Notes: generated by a model not told the origin, from the letters alone. Shown: positions 26,701-39,551, numbered from the stretch's first letter. The stretch is 64,000 nt of DNA from Rhynochetos jubatus (GCA_027574665.1 CM050654.1:29903722-29967721), one strand, 5' to 3'. A program made the numbers and translations.

Positions 26701-27500
26701 CCTGTTTACTTACAAACAAGGTAGAAAACTTGGTTTCCTTCAGGACAGGAGAAATTCAGAAGATGATACTTCCTTTTTCTGCACTCAGCTGTTTATCAGA
26801 GCCACACACCTACTTCTTTCTGCCTCTGTAACTTCTTTTTTCGGATTCCTGGCATTTGTTGCCAACCCTGAAATTACAGGTTATAGTAAATCTCTTTCCA
26901 ATTCCTCTTCCTCCTCCATTTTATTTTGTTTTGGCAGTAGGCCATTGTTCTACCTGTCATTTTTATAAAGCTGGATTGGGGGGTTTTTTTGCACTTAAGT
27001 GACAGGCCTTCTTTATGCTCTCCAGTTTCAAAAGGCAATTTCACCCAGCCATCAACGGATAGAGGTAGAAGGTAATTATTTCTTTCTCTTCAGTAGGAGG
27101 CTGCAGAGAGGCCCAATGTGACAGCAGGAGTTAAGACAACTAACTACTTAATCTATTACTTCTGTCCCAAAGGATCTGAACCTCCAGAGTTCAGTGGTCA
27201 TAATGGCTTCCATCGTTTCCCAAAGTGGGTGTTATCATGCATAGTGCTGTTTTTCTAGAAGAACTTTGCCAAACATACTCTAACTTCGGTGCGTGGAATT
27301 TAAATAGGTCAACATTTAAAGCTAGAAAAATTAACCAAATTAATTAAAGCAGCAATAAAAGGTATATTTCCCTTTGTAATTGGCAACACAGCTATGTCTG
27401 ACTGTGTGACTGGTAAATTAGAAACAGATGGAGAGAATTTGGATGTGGGGACTGACAAAGGTTTGAAGGAAAAAATTCAGAAAATACAGCAATAACCTTT
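23791..27500. other. Intergenic DNA upstream of the CpG island
   Basis: No gene is recognised. The minus-strand frame at 25610-25960 (116 codons) and the plus-strand frame at 26654-26968 (104 codons) show no known domain. The stretch 25640-25800 faintly recalls ancient amniote SINE/LINE tails (see findings). From about 27,300 the sequence is very AT-rich before an abrupt switch to CpG-rich DNA near 27,530. Confidence 0.5.
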
Positions 27501-28039
27501 TATTTTTCCCTTTCCCCGAGCAGTTAAAACCGCGCTGTGCTGCGCACGTACACGACAGTATTGCGGTACAACGATTTAATGAAATAAAACACCAGCCCTC
27601 ACAGCGCTTACGAGGAGGATCAGGGACGTTTGCGTTCCTTTGCCTTCTGATCTCAGAATTGTTCATGTCTACAGCTGTCGGTAGAATCTGCGCTACAACG
27701 TAGGTGATGTGTTTAAGACAGATCCCTTCCCAACTTCTTTTGGGTCAAAACGGAGCATGCAGGGTTTACGGGTTCGGCCTCCCAGACTCCGGGGGGCCAA
27801 CAGCAGCGCCTCGCAGGCCCCTTCCCCTCACAGACACGCAGCAGCGGGGTGGGCAGTAGCCCCTTAAGGCTGCTCTTTGGCTGCTCCCCGGACAGGACTG
27901 GAGCCCTCTCAGCAACCCGAACACACCCCCACGCCGACCGCTGCCGCACACGGGACTCTCACCCGCCGCGGAGCCGGACCCTCGCAGCCCCCCGCGCCGC
28001 TCCGCCTCAGCGGCCACCCCCACCCCTTCACCCCGCCTC

Positions 28040-28200
28040 CCAAGCCGATTGGCCCGAGAGCGCCACGTGACCAGCCGGCAGGCGGAGGAGGTGGTGCCGG
28101 GGCGGGCGGGAGCGGCGCCGACGAGGGCGGAAGTGCGCGGCGGGGGCGCGCGGGCGGCGGCACCCCAATGAGAGCGCGGCGGGAGGCGGCGGTGGTTAAA
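28040..28200 (+). promoter_or_regulatory. RALB: RALB core promoter: CCAAT, E-box, GC-box, ETS motifs
   Basis: An inverted CCAAT box (ATTGG) lies at 28048-28052. A palindromic E-box CACGTG lies at 28064-28069, in the context CCACGTGAC. A GC-box cluster (GGGGCGGGCGGG) lies at 28099-28110, an ETS-type GCGGAAGTG at 28127-28135, and a forward CCAAT at 28165-28169. There is no good TATA box at the expected spacing. This fits a housekeeping-type CpG promoter with dispersed starts upstream of exon 1. Motif assignments are by eye; factor binding is inference. Confidence 0.65.
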
Positions 28201-28255
28201 GCGGAGCCAGGCGCCAGGCTGGAGCCACAGCGCGGAGCCGGGTCTTAGTCCCCAG
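28195..28255 (+). other. RALB: RALB exon 1, non-coding (5' end approximate)
   Basis: GC-rich leader sequence ends at a consensus donor, CCCAG|GTGAGA (exon end 28255, GT at 28256-28257), inside the CpG island and downstream of CCAAT/GC boxes. Linking it to exon 2 is inference from gene position and from the known non-coding first exon of vertebrate RALB. If transcription starts further upstream, a 26-codon upstream frame (ATG 28168, stop 28246-28248) would be included; its start context is weak (C at -3, A at +4). Confidence 0.65.
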
Positions 28256-29421
28256 GTGAGAGGGACCGTGCCTCGGAGCGAACCTGGGCCCTCTCGGGGT
28301 TTGCGGGGAGCGCGGCTGTCCCGGCCCGGCCCCGCTCACTCGGGGAAGGGAGGCGAGAGTCGCCGGGTTTTGGCCGCGGCCTGAGCGGGCCTGTGCTCGC
28401 TGGGTGGGGGATGTGGCTGAGCGCTCCTCGTTCCAGTCCTCCGCTTGCTGTGGAGAGGGAGGGAAGGTGTCGTGTGACCCGGGTTGCGGGGTAGTCCCCG
28501 TCCTTCCCGCTGTGCGGGGCGAGGAGATCCCGGCGGCTTCTGCTGCCCCGGGACGGAGCTCCTCGGCCGCCGGGAGGCTGGGGGTGTGTGTGTGTGTGTG
28601 TGAGGCGGGGGAAGCGGTGCCTGGCCTGTGCTCCTGGGGGCTGCGTGGGAGCCGGAATGGGAGGGGAGGCTCAGCAGCCCCTCTCGTGGGTTTGGCCCCT
28701 TGTGCGCCCCGGTGGCGTTGGGGCCGAGGGGGAGGCGTCGGAGCTGGGTGGCTGCTGCGAGTTGTATCTGCAGGTGGGGCTCGGGGGAGGGAAAGGGCGA
28801 GGAGAAGCTGGCCTTAAGCGTTAGTTTCTCGGGCGAATTCTTTCTGTGCAGACTTCCCTGCCTTCCCTTGGCCTCCCTGGGATAAGTGATAACGTTTCAG
28901 CTGTGCGAGGTAAACGGAGGGTTTGAGATGCTATCGGTCTCAGCTGAACCCCAGGTTTCTGAAGGATCTTATTTTATCTGGCCACGTTCTCTCTGTGCTG
29001 CTGTTTGTTCTCCCTGCAGCCTTATGGGTGTAGACCTTGGAGGAGGAGAAAGGTGGTGCCTGAGTGTGACCTTACCTGGAGAAGGGCAGGGAGAGGTTGT
29101 GAGACAAAGCAGCCCAGTCATGCTTCCTGAACATGCTGGAGGCCTAACTCGCTCTGTCTGCTGGAGTCCTGCTGAATCGACTCTGATCCTTTGACAGGAG
29201 ACTTAATCTTGGCTAGCCCTGTGTGTTTTCATGGTGGAAAAGGAGCAGGGCATCTGTACCTCCACTCAGATCAGCCTTGCCTTTTTCGAACCTGAAGTCT
29301 GCAGTCTGGGTCGTTTTTTGTTTTGTTGAACTGTCCAAACATTACTTAGCTAGTTTCTCTTGTGAGGGGGAGGGAAGTGCCTGTCTGTTCAAGGGCATCC
29401 TCAGAGATTTTCAGGAAAAGA

Positions 29422-29439
29422 TTTTTTTTTTTTTTTTTT
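29422..29439. repeat. Poly(T) tract, 18 T
   Basis: An uninterrupted run of 18 T residues in the first part of RALB intron 1. On the minus strand it would be poly(A), but no retrocopied sequence is recognised beside it, so it is treated as a simple mononucleotide repeat. It is likely length-polymorphic. Confidence 0.9.
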
Positions 29440-32204
29440 GCTAAAGATGCCTTAAATTCCACACACTCAGTCCCCAACTGGTTATCAAAGCTGCGAGAAG
29501 GAACTACTAACTGGGAACTAGACTTGTGGTTCCTGCAAGTGATTTGCTTGAAGGATGAAAATAACTTTATTGCAGAGAATTTAATAGTAACAGCTCAATC
29601 TTGCTTGGCAGTAGCATCTTTACAGCTTATTCACTTAGCACAGACTTGTTAAAATAGTTTTATCTACTGTTTTAATCACTTCTGGCCCCTGTACACTGAC
29701 ACTTGGTATTTGCTTATAACCAGACGATATCAGCTTACCATGGTAAAAGTTTCTGTGTTTACTCCCTGTATGAAATATTTTATTTAAGTAATAGAAAAAA
29801 TGTCACATGACCCCTGTAAGTAAGTTTCCTGTATTAGGTTTCTAGTAAGTTGTATGTTGTACACCTCTTCTGGAGTAGACCAACTTGATTCTGGTTTGCG
29901 TGCCTGGAGAAAAGCGAAGTTGACCTATTTTCACTGGTGTTATGTATGTGCTGCAGAGGAATGTCTAGTTTAAAGATTTAGCTGGAATGCTTTACAAAAA
30001 CTCTTAACTGAAAGCTTAATTTGACCAGACAATACTCTTTCTCAGTCACGCTTTAAAACTCAGGCTTGTCTTTAATTGTCAGTGCAGTGGTACTGGATAT
30101 CTGGATAGAAGAGCAGTTGAGACATTTTGATCAAATCAAGGCAGTAATGATGGGGCACTGCCTAGACAATTTAGATATGTACGCTGAAATCCTGGTTTAT
30201 AATCCCAGATTCTGCAATTTACTGCCTCTTTCAGGCTTCAAGTTTTTTTTTTTCAGCTGGAACTTACATGATTTATCACCAACAGTTAATTGACCAAATG
30301 CTGAGTAAAATGGCTTGCTTCTCTGAGAAGTGTTTGGATCCAGGCATCACAAGCCACAGACCTGTCCCATGCACACAGCAGAAGTGGCCAAGTGATGTAA
30401 CAGAACAAGCCCTAACACCACGAGTTGGTTGAACGGGTTAGGAGTTTGTTCTTGTCCTGCTCCTTTGTAAACTGTTTGCTTTCCATGCAGTGGGTACTTG
30501 CACTTTAACTTAATTTTAATTAACCAGATTCAAGCTCCATGTGACTGACCACTGATTAAGTGAATTGCTTTCTGTTACCCAATGAATTCATCTGAATTAA
30601 TGGCCTTTCTTAGCAGAGGTACTGAAGGGGCCTGTTTCTTGACAGCTGGGCAGGCAGTAAGCACTTGATACCACCATGCGCTTGCATTCCCACCAGACAA
30701 ACGAACAGTGCCTAAGGTCAGTAGGTGGCTTGTATCTGGAGCAAACAACTCAGGGTGGGAGTGGTGGTCTCTGGGAGTTTGAGTGAAAGGCAGTGGCTGG
30801 AGAGGCCACAGAAGTAGATAAATTCTTGGTGTTTGCTGCTTTTTACACTCTGTGTGCCTGACTTCGAGTAAATTTTGCATGACTGACTTATGAAAGGTAC
30901 TGATCCTACTTATCAGCCAGGTTAGATAGCACCTGTATTCTCAAACTCTGTCTTGACTTGCAAGTACAATCCTGCTGATAAAAAAAGCCCTTCAGTTCTT
31001 TAGGTTTTCTCTCTTCATCTACCCTCCACTGCCATATCTCTGGAAACTATTGTGCACCACTGTCAAGCAGTGGTGATAAGGTTCCATTGCTTGTTACCTG
31101 TTATTGCATGGAGCAGCAAGGTCAGCCAGCAATCTTGGCTGCTTTACTCTCCTAGTGGTAATAGTCAATTCTGTAGCTTTTGTTCTATGATACAAAATTG
31201 ATACCTGCCTCTGTGGAGCAGATGTTTAAAAAGTACTTGTTAATAGCTGTTACAGAGCAGTCATTTTGTTGGTATTCCTTTTTAGCCCATTAAACAGGAC
31301 TAAGCAACTTTTATCCATGCCTGCCCCAGAAATATCAAGCTGTCTTGTCATTTAAGCAAGATAAGTCTATATAACTCATGAGTTGTCTCTTCATGTTCTT
31401 CCAAATACTGCTTTAATAGTAATATTAGAGGATCTATTTTGTCTCTTGTGCATGAAGTGCAAGTGTTTTTTCAAGACCTGTCAAAATGAGAGTCACGAAG
31501 TCATGTAATGTGAGAATGTTATTTAGGTGGCTGTGTAAGTAGCTACTGGAACCTTTATAGTGACACAGTGCTTGTTTAGGGCAGTCACTTTCAACTGTTG
31601 TATATGGGATCTTGAGCCTTACTAATGCTTGTTGAAGTTGTTGAGAGAGGAGAAAATAATTGTTGATTACAGGAATATGAGACTAAGTGGAAATGCAGTC
31701 CTGACTAGGAATCTTTGCAGGATCACAAGTCAGACTGAAAAATTGGTCCTGGGATTATAAGCATTTGTTAAAACCTTAATCCTGTCAACTCTTACTGTGT
31801 GAATTAGTGTTGCTGTCAGTTGATGTGATTAGTATGAAATATTTCAGGCCACTACAATGAAACTGGAGTTTTTAATAGTTCTACAACATTCTGAAAGAAC
31901 ATAATCTGAAATAGAAGCACGGTCTCAGATTTCTAGTTCTATTCTGAGTTAAGCAGGTGCTGTGATTTCTCAGGTTTCGAGGTCTTTCTGGATGTCTCTC
32001 TTACCTATAGTGAAAAAGATCATTCTTTGGAAGAGTACTGGAGACCTAGACTTAGCCCCAACTTTGGGCAAGGTGTCTTTTTCTTGTAGATGGTCATGTT
32101 AAAGGATGTTTACAGTGTAGATGTAATATTGATGACTGGTTTTGCAAGCCAGTGGCTTAAATCACATGTTTAAAGTAAAAATCCCACGTTATAGGTAGAA
32201 TTAT

Positions 32205-32285
32205 TATTCACAGAGTGTTAGGGGTTGGAAGGGACCTCTGGAGAACATCTGAGTATAGAGTACTGCATTACAGGATTATACTCAA
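32205..32285 (-). mobile_element. CR1 LINE 3'-end fragment, reverse orientation
   Basis: The + strand reads 'cagagtgttaggggttgg' then 'aagggacctctggagaacat' (about 32211-32248). This is the reverse complement of the CR1 3' end, where 'ggtcccttccaacc' precedes the octamer tail. The homology fades near 32285. It is a short, 5'-truncated piece within intron 1, oriented against RALB. Confidence 0.8.
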
Positions 32286-33380
32286 AACATGACAAAGCAC
32301 TTTAAAAGTTTAATTGTAGGAACTAACTGAACTCTGGACTCCGTGTTGCAGAACACTGACTAAAATGGTTTGCTGTTTTTATTTTTCAAGGAGTTGGTTT
32401 ATAACGTTAGTCCTACCCTGGTCAACAGGGCACTGTCTTGGGCACCACTCTGGAGCAGATATTTAACAAGTGAGGTGTTTTTTTAGATCAAGCTGCATGC
32501 CAGTTGCCTCAGCTTTCCAGAGAAGGAGTGGTTTTGCTGAATGGGGAAGCTGCTCCCTCATTAGAATGAACTAATTCTAAAGCATGTCATGATCTCTGAT
32601 ACAGTATTTCCACTAAACTCCTGCTGTGGTAAGAAATGCCTCTGCATGATGGTACTCTTCTGCTATTTAGTGTTCTTGGCTTACTGTGAGATCCAATTTT
32701 AGATAGGTAAGGAATTGTCATTAGAGTAGTCACCAAGAAGTCTCATTGTCTGACTTTTATGACAGCCTTCTACTTTTATCCATCATGTAATAAAATAGAC
32801 TAGCCAAGCAATTTAAGGAAATGGCCTTTCAAAGGACAGGAATCTGTGCTTGAAACTGCAATTTCTCCTTCTGCTTTCTCATTTTCAAAACACATTTTAG
32901 GAAGCAATTTAGCTTTTTAAACAATTCTGCAAGCTCATTGAGAACTTTCAGGTTTGTCTTATAGGGCAAACTGAAATCAAAGTAGGCTTTATGAGTTGAA
33001 TCTGTTTGGAAGCTATAATGATAAGAAATGAGCTCAAAATTATTAAACATAAGCAGGCTGAGTGGTAGTGATACTGTACATCTTTATCTTAATTTAGTTT
33101 GTGAAACAGGGATCAAGCAGTGATCTTGTCCAACTTCTTTCCTTAAATATTCACAACTGTCTTCTAATAGTATCTATCATTTGATGAGCATGCCTCCTAT
33201 TATACTCTTGTAAATAAATATTACTTAAGGTTGCTAATGAAGTGTTAGTCATAAAGGACTTGCTGTAAGGACTTTTGGCTATGTGGTACTACTTGTGCAA
33301 GTTGTCAAATAGGTCGTCTACTTCCAAAGACTCCCCATACATCCAGTTTGTAGCAATTGTATGGCTGGGGCACAGACTTG

Positions 33381-33480
33381 AATTGTAGAGTTGCTGAGGC
33401 TGGAGGACATTTGTGGAAACTGTCCAGCCCCCCTGACTGCCCTAGTCCTGACCTGTAAACTGGTCATCCATCTACAGGTA
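33381..33480 (-). mobile_element. CR1 LINE 3'-end fragment, reverse orientation (diverged)
   Basis: The + strand carries 'gttgctgaggctggaggaca' followed by 'gtccagccccc' (about 33390-33432). This corresponds to a diverged reverse-complement CR1 end (gttggaaggcacctctgga...gtccaacccccc). The following 240 bp (to ~33,720) are GC-richer and may be more of the same or a different repeat; I could not align them by eye. Confidence 0.6.
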
Positions 33481-36400
33481 GAGCTTCATGTATTCCTGCT
33501 TTTCTCATGGAGAGGGCAGCTCTCCTGCCTTGCCTTCCTCAGCTTGTCTGTCCTAAAGAGCCTGTAGCTGTCCACTGCAGCACTCTGACCATGAGAGCTA
33601 TCCTAGCTCATCTCTCTGCCAGTGAGCTTATGGCCTCCGCAGCTGCATACAGAGCCCCAACATCTCCTGTTTGCTCCCCATGCTGCATGCATTAGTGTAC
33701 AGAAGCACCCCATTGTACTGATTTCCCAGCAAAGGCGTGAGAGCTATGAGATGAGCTGGCTGTGTATCAGAATAGTAGTGTTTTAGTCTGGTAATGTGCT
33801 CTGTGGAGAGAGGAAATATCTCAAATGAGCATACAAAGATAAATGTGTAGTTTATATTCTGCTCTGGTTCTGTGTTTTCACGTAGCCTGTCATGTGCTAG
33901 GTCATAAAGGGAAGTGCCCTGAACTAAATATGTCCTAACTTCTCAGTGTTGAAGTCAAGTGGGTTTGAGTTAACTCTAGCTTTGGATGGCAAACTGTTAT
34001 CAAGTGTGTTATTGTGCCACTCTTCCTTCTACAGCACTCTGGAGGCTCTGTGGTTGGAGAGCATGTGTTTGGCTCTAAGTGCTTTTATCGTGTTAGGCAG
34101 AGTATTCTCCCTCACAGAGACCAGAGGTAACACTTTTCCCATAAGGGAAACTCTCCACAGCTTTTTAGTTTTAACCTTACAGTAGGGATATCAAAACTGC
34201 ATGTGACCCCTGTACTGGTGTAATAATCTGGCTTCTGTTTAAAGATAGCAATACTGCTTTTGTCTTTAATCTTAAATATATGAAAACAGTAGACTGGAAA
34301 ACTGCATGCCTTTTTGTTATTTAAAACATCTGTCTGTTATCCAGTAGAAAGGTAGCTTCTGTGTGCTGAATACCATGGTATGGTGTTCATTTTTCCAGAC
34401 TGGAGAAAGTGGAGTGAAGGAAAGATCTGTTTAAAGGTGATTTAACACAGGAGCTCAATCGTGGATAACTAGTAATTATCTGAACTACTAAATGTCACTA
34501 TTGTTGCTTTGTGTGATGCAAATACTTAGACGGAAAGATGAGGAAAGGTTCAGTGCCTGACTGAGGGAGCTTAGTGACTCATGATATACATCTGAACCCT
34601 TCAGTTAAGTGCTTAAAATAGTGGAAGTATAGTGTAGCTTTCAGAAGCTACAGGGAGAATGATTCTCCAATGCTGCTGTGGAAGTGGGACTCCATGGTTA
34701 AGAGTAAACTCAGAGTAAGGGTTTATTACTTGCCTACCTCCATCAAATGTGAGCACAACAGTGGCTTACACTTCCCCAAATGGATGTGAAATGAGACACT
34801 AGCTCCAGTTTAGAAGCAAGGAATGTGGTTGTATGGGCTTCAGTTTCTTCTGCTGGTAGTACATAAGACGAGCTAAATAGTGTTTGAACTTCTACTTTAC
34901 CCCAGACATCCAGCTCTCTGGGGAAACTGAAGGCAGCATGATCCAGTGAGATCTATCTTCTAGAGTAGCAGTGATGGCAGCTTGTGGTCTGTCAGTCTGC
35001 AGTGTCTTATGCTGTATTTGCAAGACCAGTGTGCTAGCTCTGACAGCTCAGCACTGGGGAGGGATGAGGGGAGGAAATTTGACTGGGTAACACTTCAGGA
35101 GAGCTGAAGAATTAAATCCTGCAACTCTGTAGCATGCTTATGGCTGAATTGGTATTTGGTGGAATTTGGTAGGTGACTATTAGTAGTACTTCCTTGTGGA
35201 TTATACAGCTGCAGCTTATCCACTGAAGTAACAAAAACCATGTTGTAACCTTGTACTGAGGTGGGATTGAATCTTGGGTTATTTTGAACTCTGGTGTCCA
35301 CTTAAGACATTGCATAAGCTGACTTGTTTGTTGTATTTGTTATACTCCCAGAGATCAATCAAAAATCAGTATTAACAAACTGAAGCATGACATTATCTCT
35401 TAGCAGTGATTTGGTGGACATGGTGTATCTGGTGTATCAAAGATGAGCATGCTCCTCATGGATGAGTTTTCAAAGGAAGCATAGTTGAAAATGCTTTGCA
35501 AGCCAATGGGAGTAAGGCTGTTGTATGACTCTGCCTGTGTGTCACTTTTCTGGTATGAGCCTAATTAACTAGCATGAGAAATGGTGTCATAATTCACCTC
35601 TAGTAATTAGGCAACAGTTACCACAACAGTGACAAACTCTTAGCATAGCAATACTCATTAATGGTATTAACTCAGTCTTTGTGCCTGTAGAACACTTCTG
35701 TCAGGTTTCCTATCATAACAAGTTCTTGCTAAGAGCAGTGTGGTAGATAGACTATGGAAGAAAAGAATCTTCTGGGCAATAATACTAGATACAGAGGCCT
35801 CCTGAAAGTACTTGGGGAGGTCTGGCTTGGTATCTCACTACAGAAGTATTTCTAGCTATGATGGCATGTGTGTACTACAGCTTCCACTTCAGGTAACACC
35901 ATCTTGTTAAAATAAAGAGTATGTTATGCTTGATGTTACATGCAATCTGCTAGTTGCTCAGCAGTGAGTGATATGGGATGGTGGCTTCTTATTTTTTTCC
36001 TCCATAAAATTCTAACTGTGATGCTTCTGTGTGCCATCTGGGAAACAGGCAATATAAAGTAGTAATAACTGTATTGCCTTGATCTAGAACTACCTTTATC
36101 TAAATACTAAACCTTTCATGCAGAGTTCAGGGGGACCTCACTTTTCAGAAGAAACTTCACTTTAGGCTGGTGCTGCATGCTCACATTGGGGTGAGTGTGT
36201 AATGCTTGTGAGCCTGATGCACCTGCTGCATCTTCTGGTGAAAAGAAGTGATACTGCTCATCAGGGAAGGGCGGCAGCATGCTTTGTGCTTATCTACCTC
36301 ATCACAGTTGACGTGGGACAGATACCTGTGTGACAGGATGCTACAGTAATAGAGCTGGTGGGTTGCACCCAACAAAGGAAGCAGGGTGCTAAGTTACTAT

Positions 36401-39400
36401 TCGAATATAAAAGGACAGGTATAGGGGTAGAATTGCAATTCTACCAGGCTGTTACTATAAAAAATGTACACCATCTTTAGAAAACAATGTCCAAAACCTT
36501 TTAAAGACCACTACAGATTAGTGACCTACTAAATATGGCCCCTCTTGCTGCGTGGCTTCTGTCGATTTAAAAGGACACTTTGATTAGTTAGGAGTGCAAA
36601 AGTGACTGGAGTAACCCAGCTCTAAAAGGCAAAGTATTCTATAAAGAGTGCTGTAAGTTGTGTTATGAGAGTTCTCAGGTCTGGTAGCATCTTGCACAGC
36701 AGGCGTCTTTTGAGGATTAAGTTCCTTACTGCTCTAAAAGGATGACTGTTCGCACTGGTAATGTTGTGGGGACCAAACTGTTTGGGTACCTGTCAGGTGA
36801 GGTAATCCTAGATCTCTCTGCCTTTTTGCTGTCACCTTTCTCCTGTGTTTGTCGGCCTCACTGGAGCTGAGGCTGCATCCAGAACTTTCCATTCATTCTT
36901 CCAAATAGTGATGATTGCCTGAAGGCACAGAGGCACAGTATCAGGTTAGGTGTTTCTGCCTTGGTAGTGTCATGAGTTGCATCTTCTGACACTGTAGCAG
37001 CATGAATGCAAACTGAGCAATGTTGCAGTTGGCTTGTTAACACAGATCTCGTATGGTATTCTTCCTGGAAAGTTGATGCGTGCTGGAGTTCTTTTCCCAC
37101 CATTGTGTTTTTTCTGATCCTCATTAGGACCTGTAAGAAATCCTGTAAGGGGAACTGCCAGTTTATCTCTTTCCTCCATGGGGGTAGAGATGATTCACCT
37201 AATGATGGTAGGGGCACAGAACTCAGACTATTTTCCTGCATCATATTCTAGGGGTGTTCACCTTGTGCGTGGTATGGTTCAGTAGGTAAAGTGGAACGTC
37301 AGCGGGGACAGCTCTTACCTTCTGTTCTTACAGTTATTTCCAGTGCTTTGTGTGCATTCAGTGTATATGAATTTAGTACAGACATGATTGGGTTAGTGTC
37401 ATCTGTCCACTTAGAACCACTTCCATAGGTGACTAGCAGTTTAGTTGTACAAATGCATCACTGCACAACCAAGTAGCTGTGTTTCCACTTACTGGGCTCA
37501 ATTTTGAGATGAACTGTGTGTTTTCTTTAAACAGGAATCAACTTGATATCATAGCTTGGTAGCAAATTGGAAAGGCTTTTGTGTAACTCTGTCCTCTTAT
37601 TCTAATAGTCTCTTTAATGCTGCCTTCCATGATTCCTCCCTTTGTTGGTTGAATGGCCTTTGTATTTGTAAAGCCTCAGGGGGAAAACAGGCACTGCTTT
37701 ATTGGGCTGGGAAATAGTTGCCTACCTAAACACTCCTAACTGTAATGAAATGGGCATTTTATACAGATCTGTATATAGACTTCCCAAGACCAGAATGAAG
37801 TAGCAGAAATAAGGCTTGAATTCTAGTGTCTGTATTCAAGCTCTAATTAAGATGACTTGCAAGGCTTTATGGACTTAACGTGATTGTTGTTGCAGAACAG
37901 AACTGTGTTGGAATGCCTGCATGCAGTGATAATCTCCTGATAACAGTTGTTACCTGGCTGTTGATACTCTTAACTTTGTATTGTGACCTTTGCAACCTTA
38001 CTTAATCAAGCCTAGATATAAGTGATTTTTTTTTTCTTGGGGCAGTGCTGCAGTGCCTTAAAAGTACTATTTAAGGACAGTCCTTTCTCCAGTCAGCTAC
38101 TGGTCAGAAACAAGTTACTTGGCTATTTTTCTTGCTCTCAAAGGGATTCTAAAAACCACCACATATTAAAGCTCCTTAGGAACAGGGATATGTATGTGTG
38201 TCTTTCAGTTCAGCGTAAGATCTGACTCTTGTTTAAAGGGTTGCTTTAAGCTGTTATGCTCCTGATGCTCAGCCTGACCAGACTGAATCCTTCCTGTGGC
38301 TAAATCTCTGAAAGCTGTGTTCAGATATGCAGACTTGCTGCAGAATTTGATGGGATTTAGTTCCAGATTTGCTTGGATATTCATTATTCTAAGCAACTCT
38401 GTTCACCTTGAAATTACTGCTAGCATGTAAGATACTGCCTGTTTATTTGTAATGAATGATCTAGAATGGTGCTGTACTGAATGATGTGCAAGGGTATATA
38501 TTTAAGAATTTTATCTGGTAAGTAAGTGCCTGCTGCTGTCTGATTTGCTTTCTAAGGTATAATGATGCATCCCTCTCAAAATTCATAAGCAAAGGTGGGC
38601 GGTGCTTGGCAAGGCTGGTTGGGGGGCAACGTGCTCAGTACGTGCAAGTATTGTATCACCAAACTACACTGCTGTTATGGTGATCTGGATGTGAAGATAG
38701 CTAGACTTGGACAATGCTACCTTTTAAGGCTATAACCTGTTGCCAAGAACAGTGTGCTGGACTTCATAGGTTGCTAGAGTAATGATGGGTTAGAGTAGCA
38801 ATGCCTCTGGGAGTCTTCTGTTCTTCATGATGTTATTCTACATAACAGCATGTGTCAGAAAAACACTGCAAGTCTTTGTATATAGTAAATCCAGTCTTTT
38901 AAAGGCCACTTAGAATAGATTAGTTAATAAGAACAAGTGGAGAGCTGAAAATGACTTTACATAGAAATATGTGGAATAGTGAAAAGTAAGATATGGTATG
39001 AAGACTTAGGGTCACTAGTAGGGATTCCTAACTGCCTGGCATCCAGTGGCTGGATCTCTGATGATAGTGTTAGAATATTTTAGTGTGATTTCTGTGTCCC
39101 AGTGTGGGAATGCTTGCTTCCTCATGCATGCAGGGAGGAGTCCTGATCCCAAGTAAATGAAATATACTGCTTTTATACTGCGTGTGCTATGCTCTAGATT
39201 AACAAGTCTTAAGGACGCTCCTGCAGTGTGAGTTTATCATACAAGCTGCAGTTGTTCTTCTGGAAACTAACAATCCAGTCAGATTAACTTGGTGAAATAC
39301 AATTCCTAAATACTGTTCCTCAACCTGTGCTTATCCTTTCCCTATCCTTGGTAGGTGATGGGCATTAATAATCATCTCACCTTAGGCTCTGGTTTGACCT

Positions 39401-39534
39401 TGAACTGCTGCAACATTGCAAACTTGCTTGCCTTTGGCTTACTTCTTGTGTCTATTAACTAGCAATGTAAGTGTAGCTGCTGCTAGAGAGTAGCTGTGAC
39501 CGCAGATGTCTGTAAATGTATATACAATTCTGTG

Positions 39535-39551
39535 TATATATATATATATAT
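39535..39551. repeat. (TA)n microsatellite
   Basis: A run of about eight TA dinucleotides in RALB intron 1, preceded by imperfect TGTATATA-type sequence from about 39516. It is too short for any structural claim beyond a likely polymorphic microsatellite. Confidence 0.85.

Larger units (their letters stand above)
27530..28860. promoter_or_regulatory. RALB: CpG island spanning the RALB promoter
   Basis: CpG density jumps here relative to the AT-rich flanks and is densest between about 27,770 and 28,400. The island contains the presumed RALB start region, exon 1 and the first ~600 bp of intron 1. Its left shoulder (27,530-27,650) is already CpG-bearing, so divergent antisense transcription is possible, although no antisense gene is recognised. 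Overlapping open frames of 70-137 codons inside the island are expected from GC-rich DNA with few stops and are not called as genes. A (TG)n tract lies near 28583-28601. Confidence 0.9.

Noticed and set aside
28200..28255. Possible in-frame N-terminal extension of RALB from exon 1
   Set aside because: The frame is open from 28200 through the exon 1-2 junction to the ATG, but has no AUG and is preceded by an in-frame TAA at 28197-28199. The exon 2 ATG has a strong context and gives the normal family length.
28404..28817. 137-codon open frame in the CpG island downstream of exon 1
   Set aside because: Lies in intron 1 in GC-rich, stop-poor DNA with several overlapping frames, including a (TG)n tract read as CVCVCV. 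Not protein-like.
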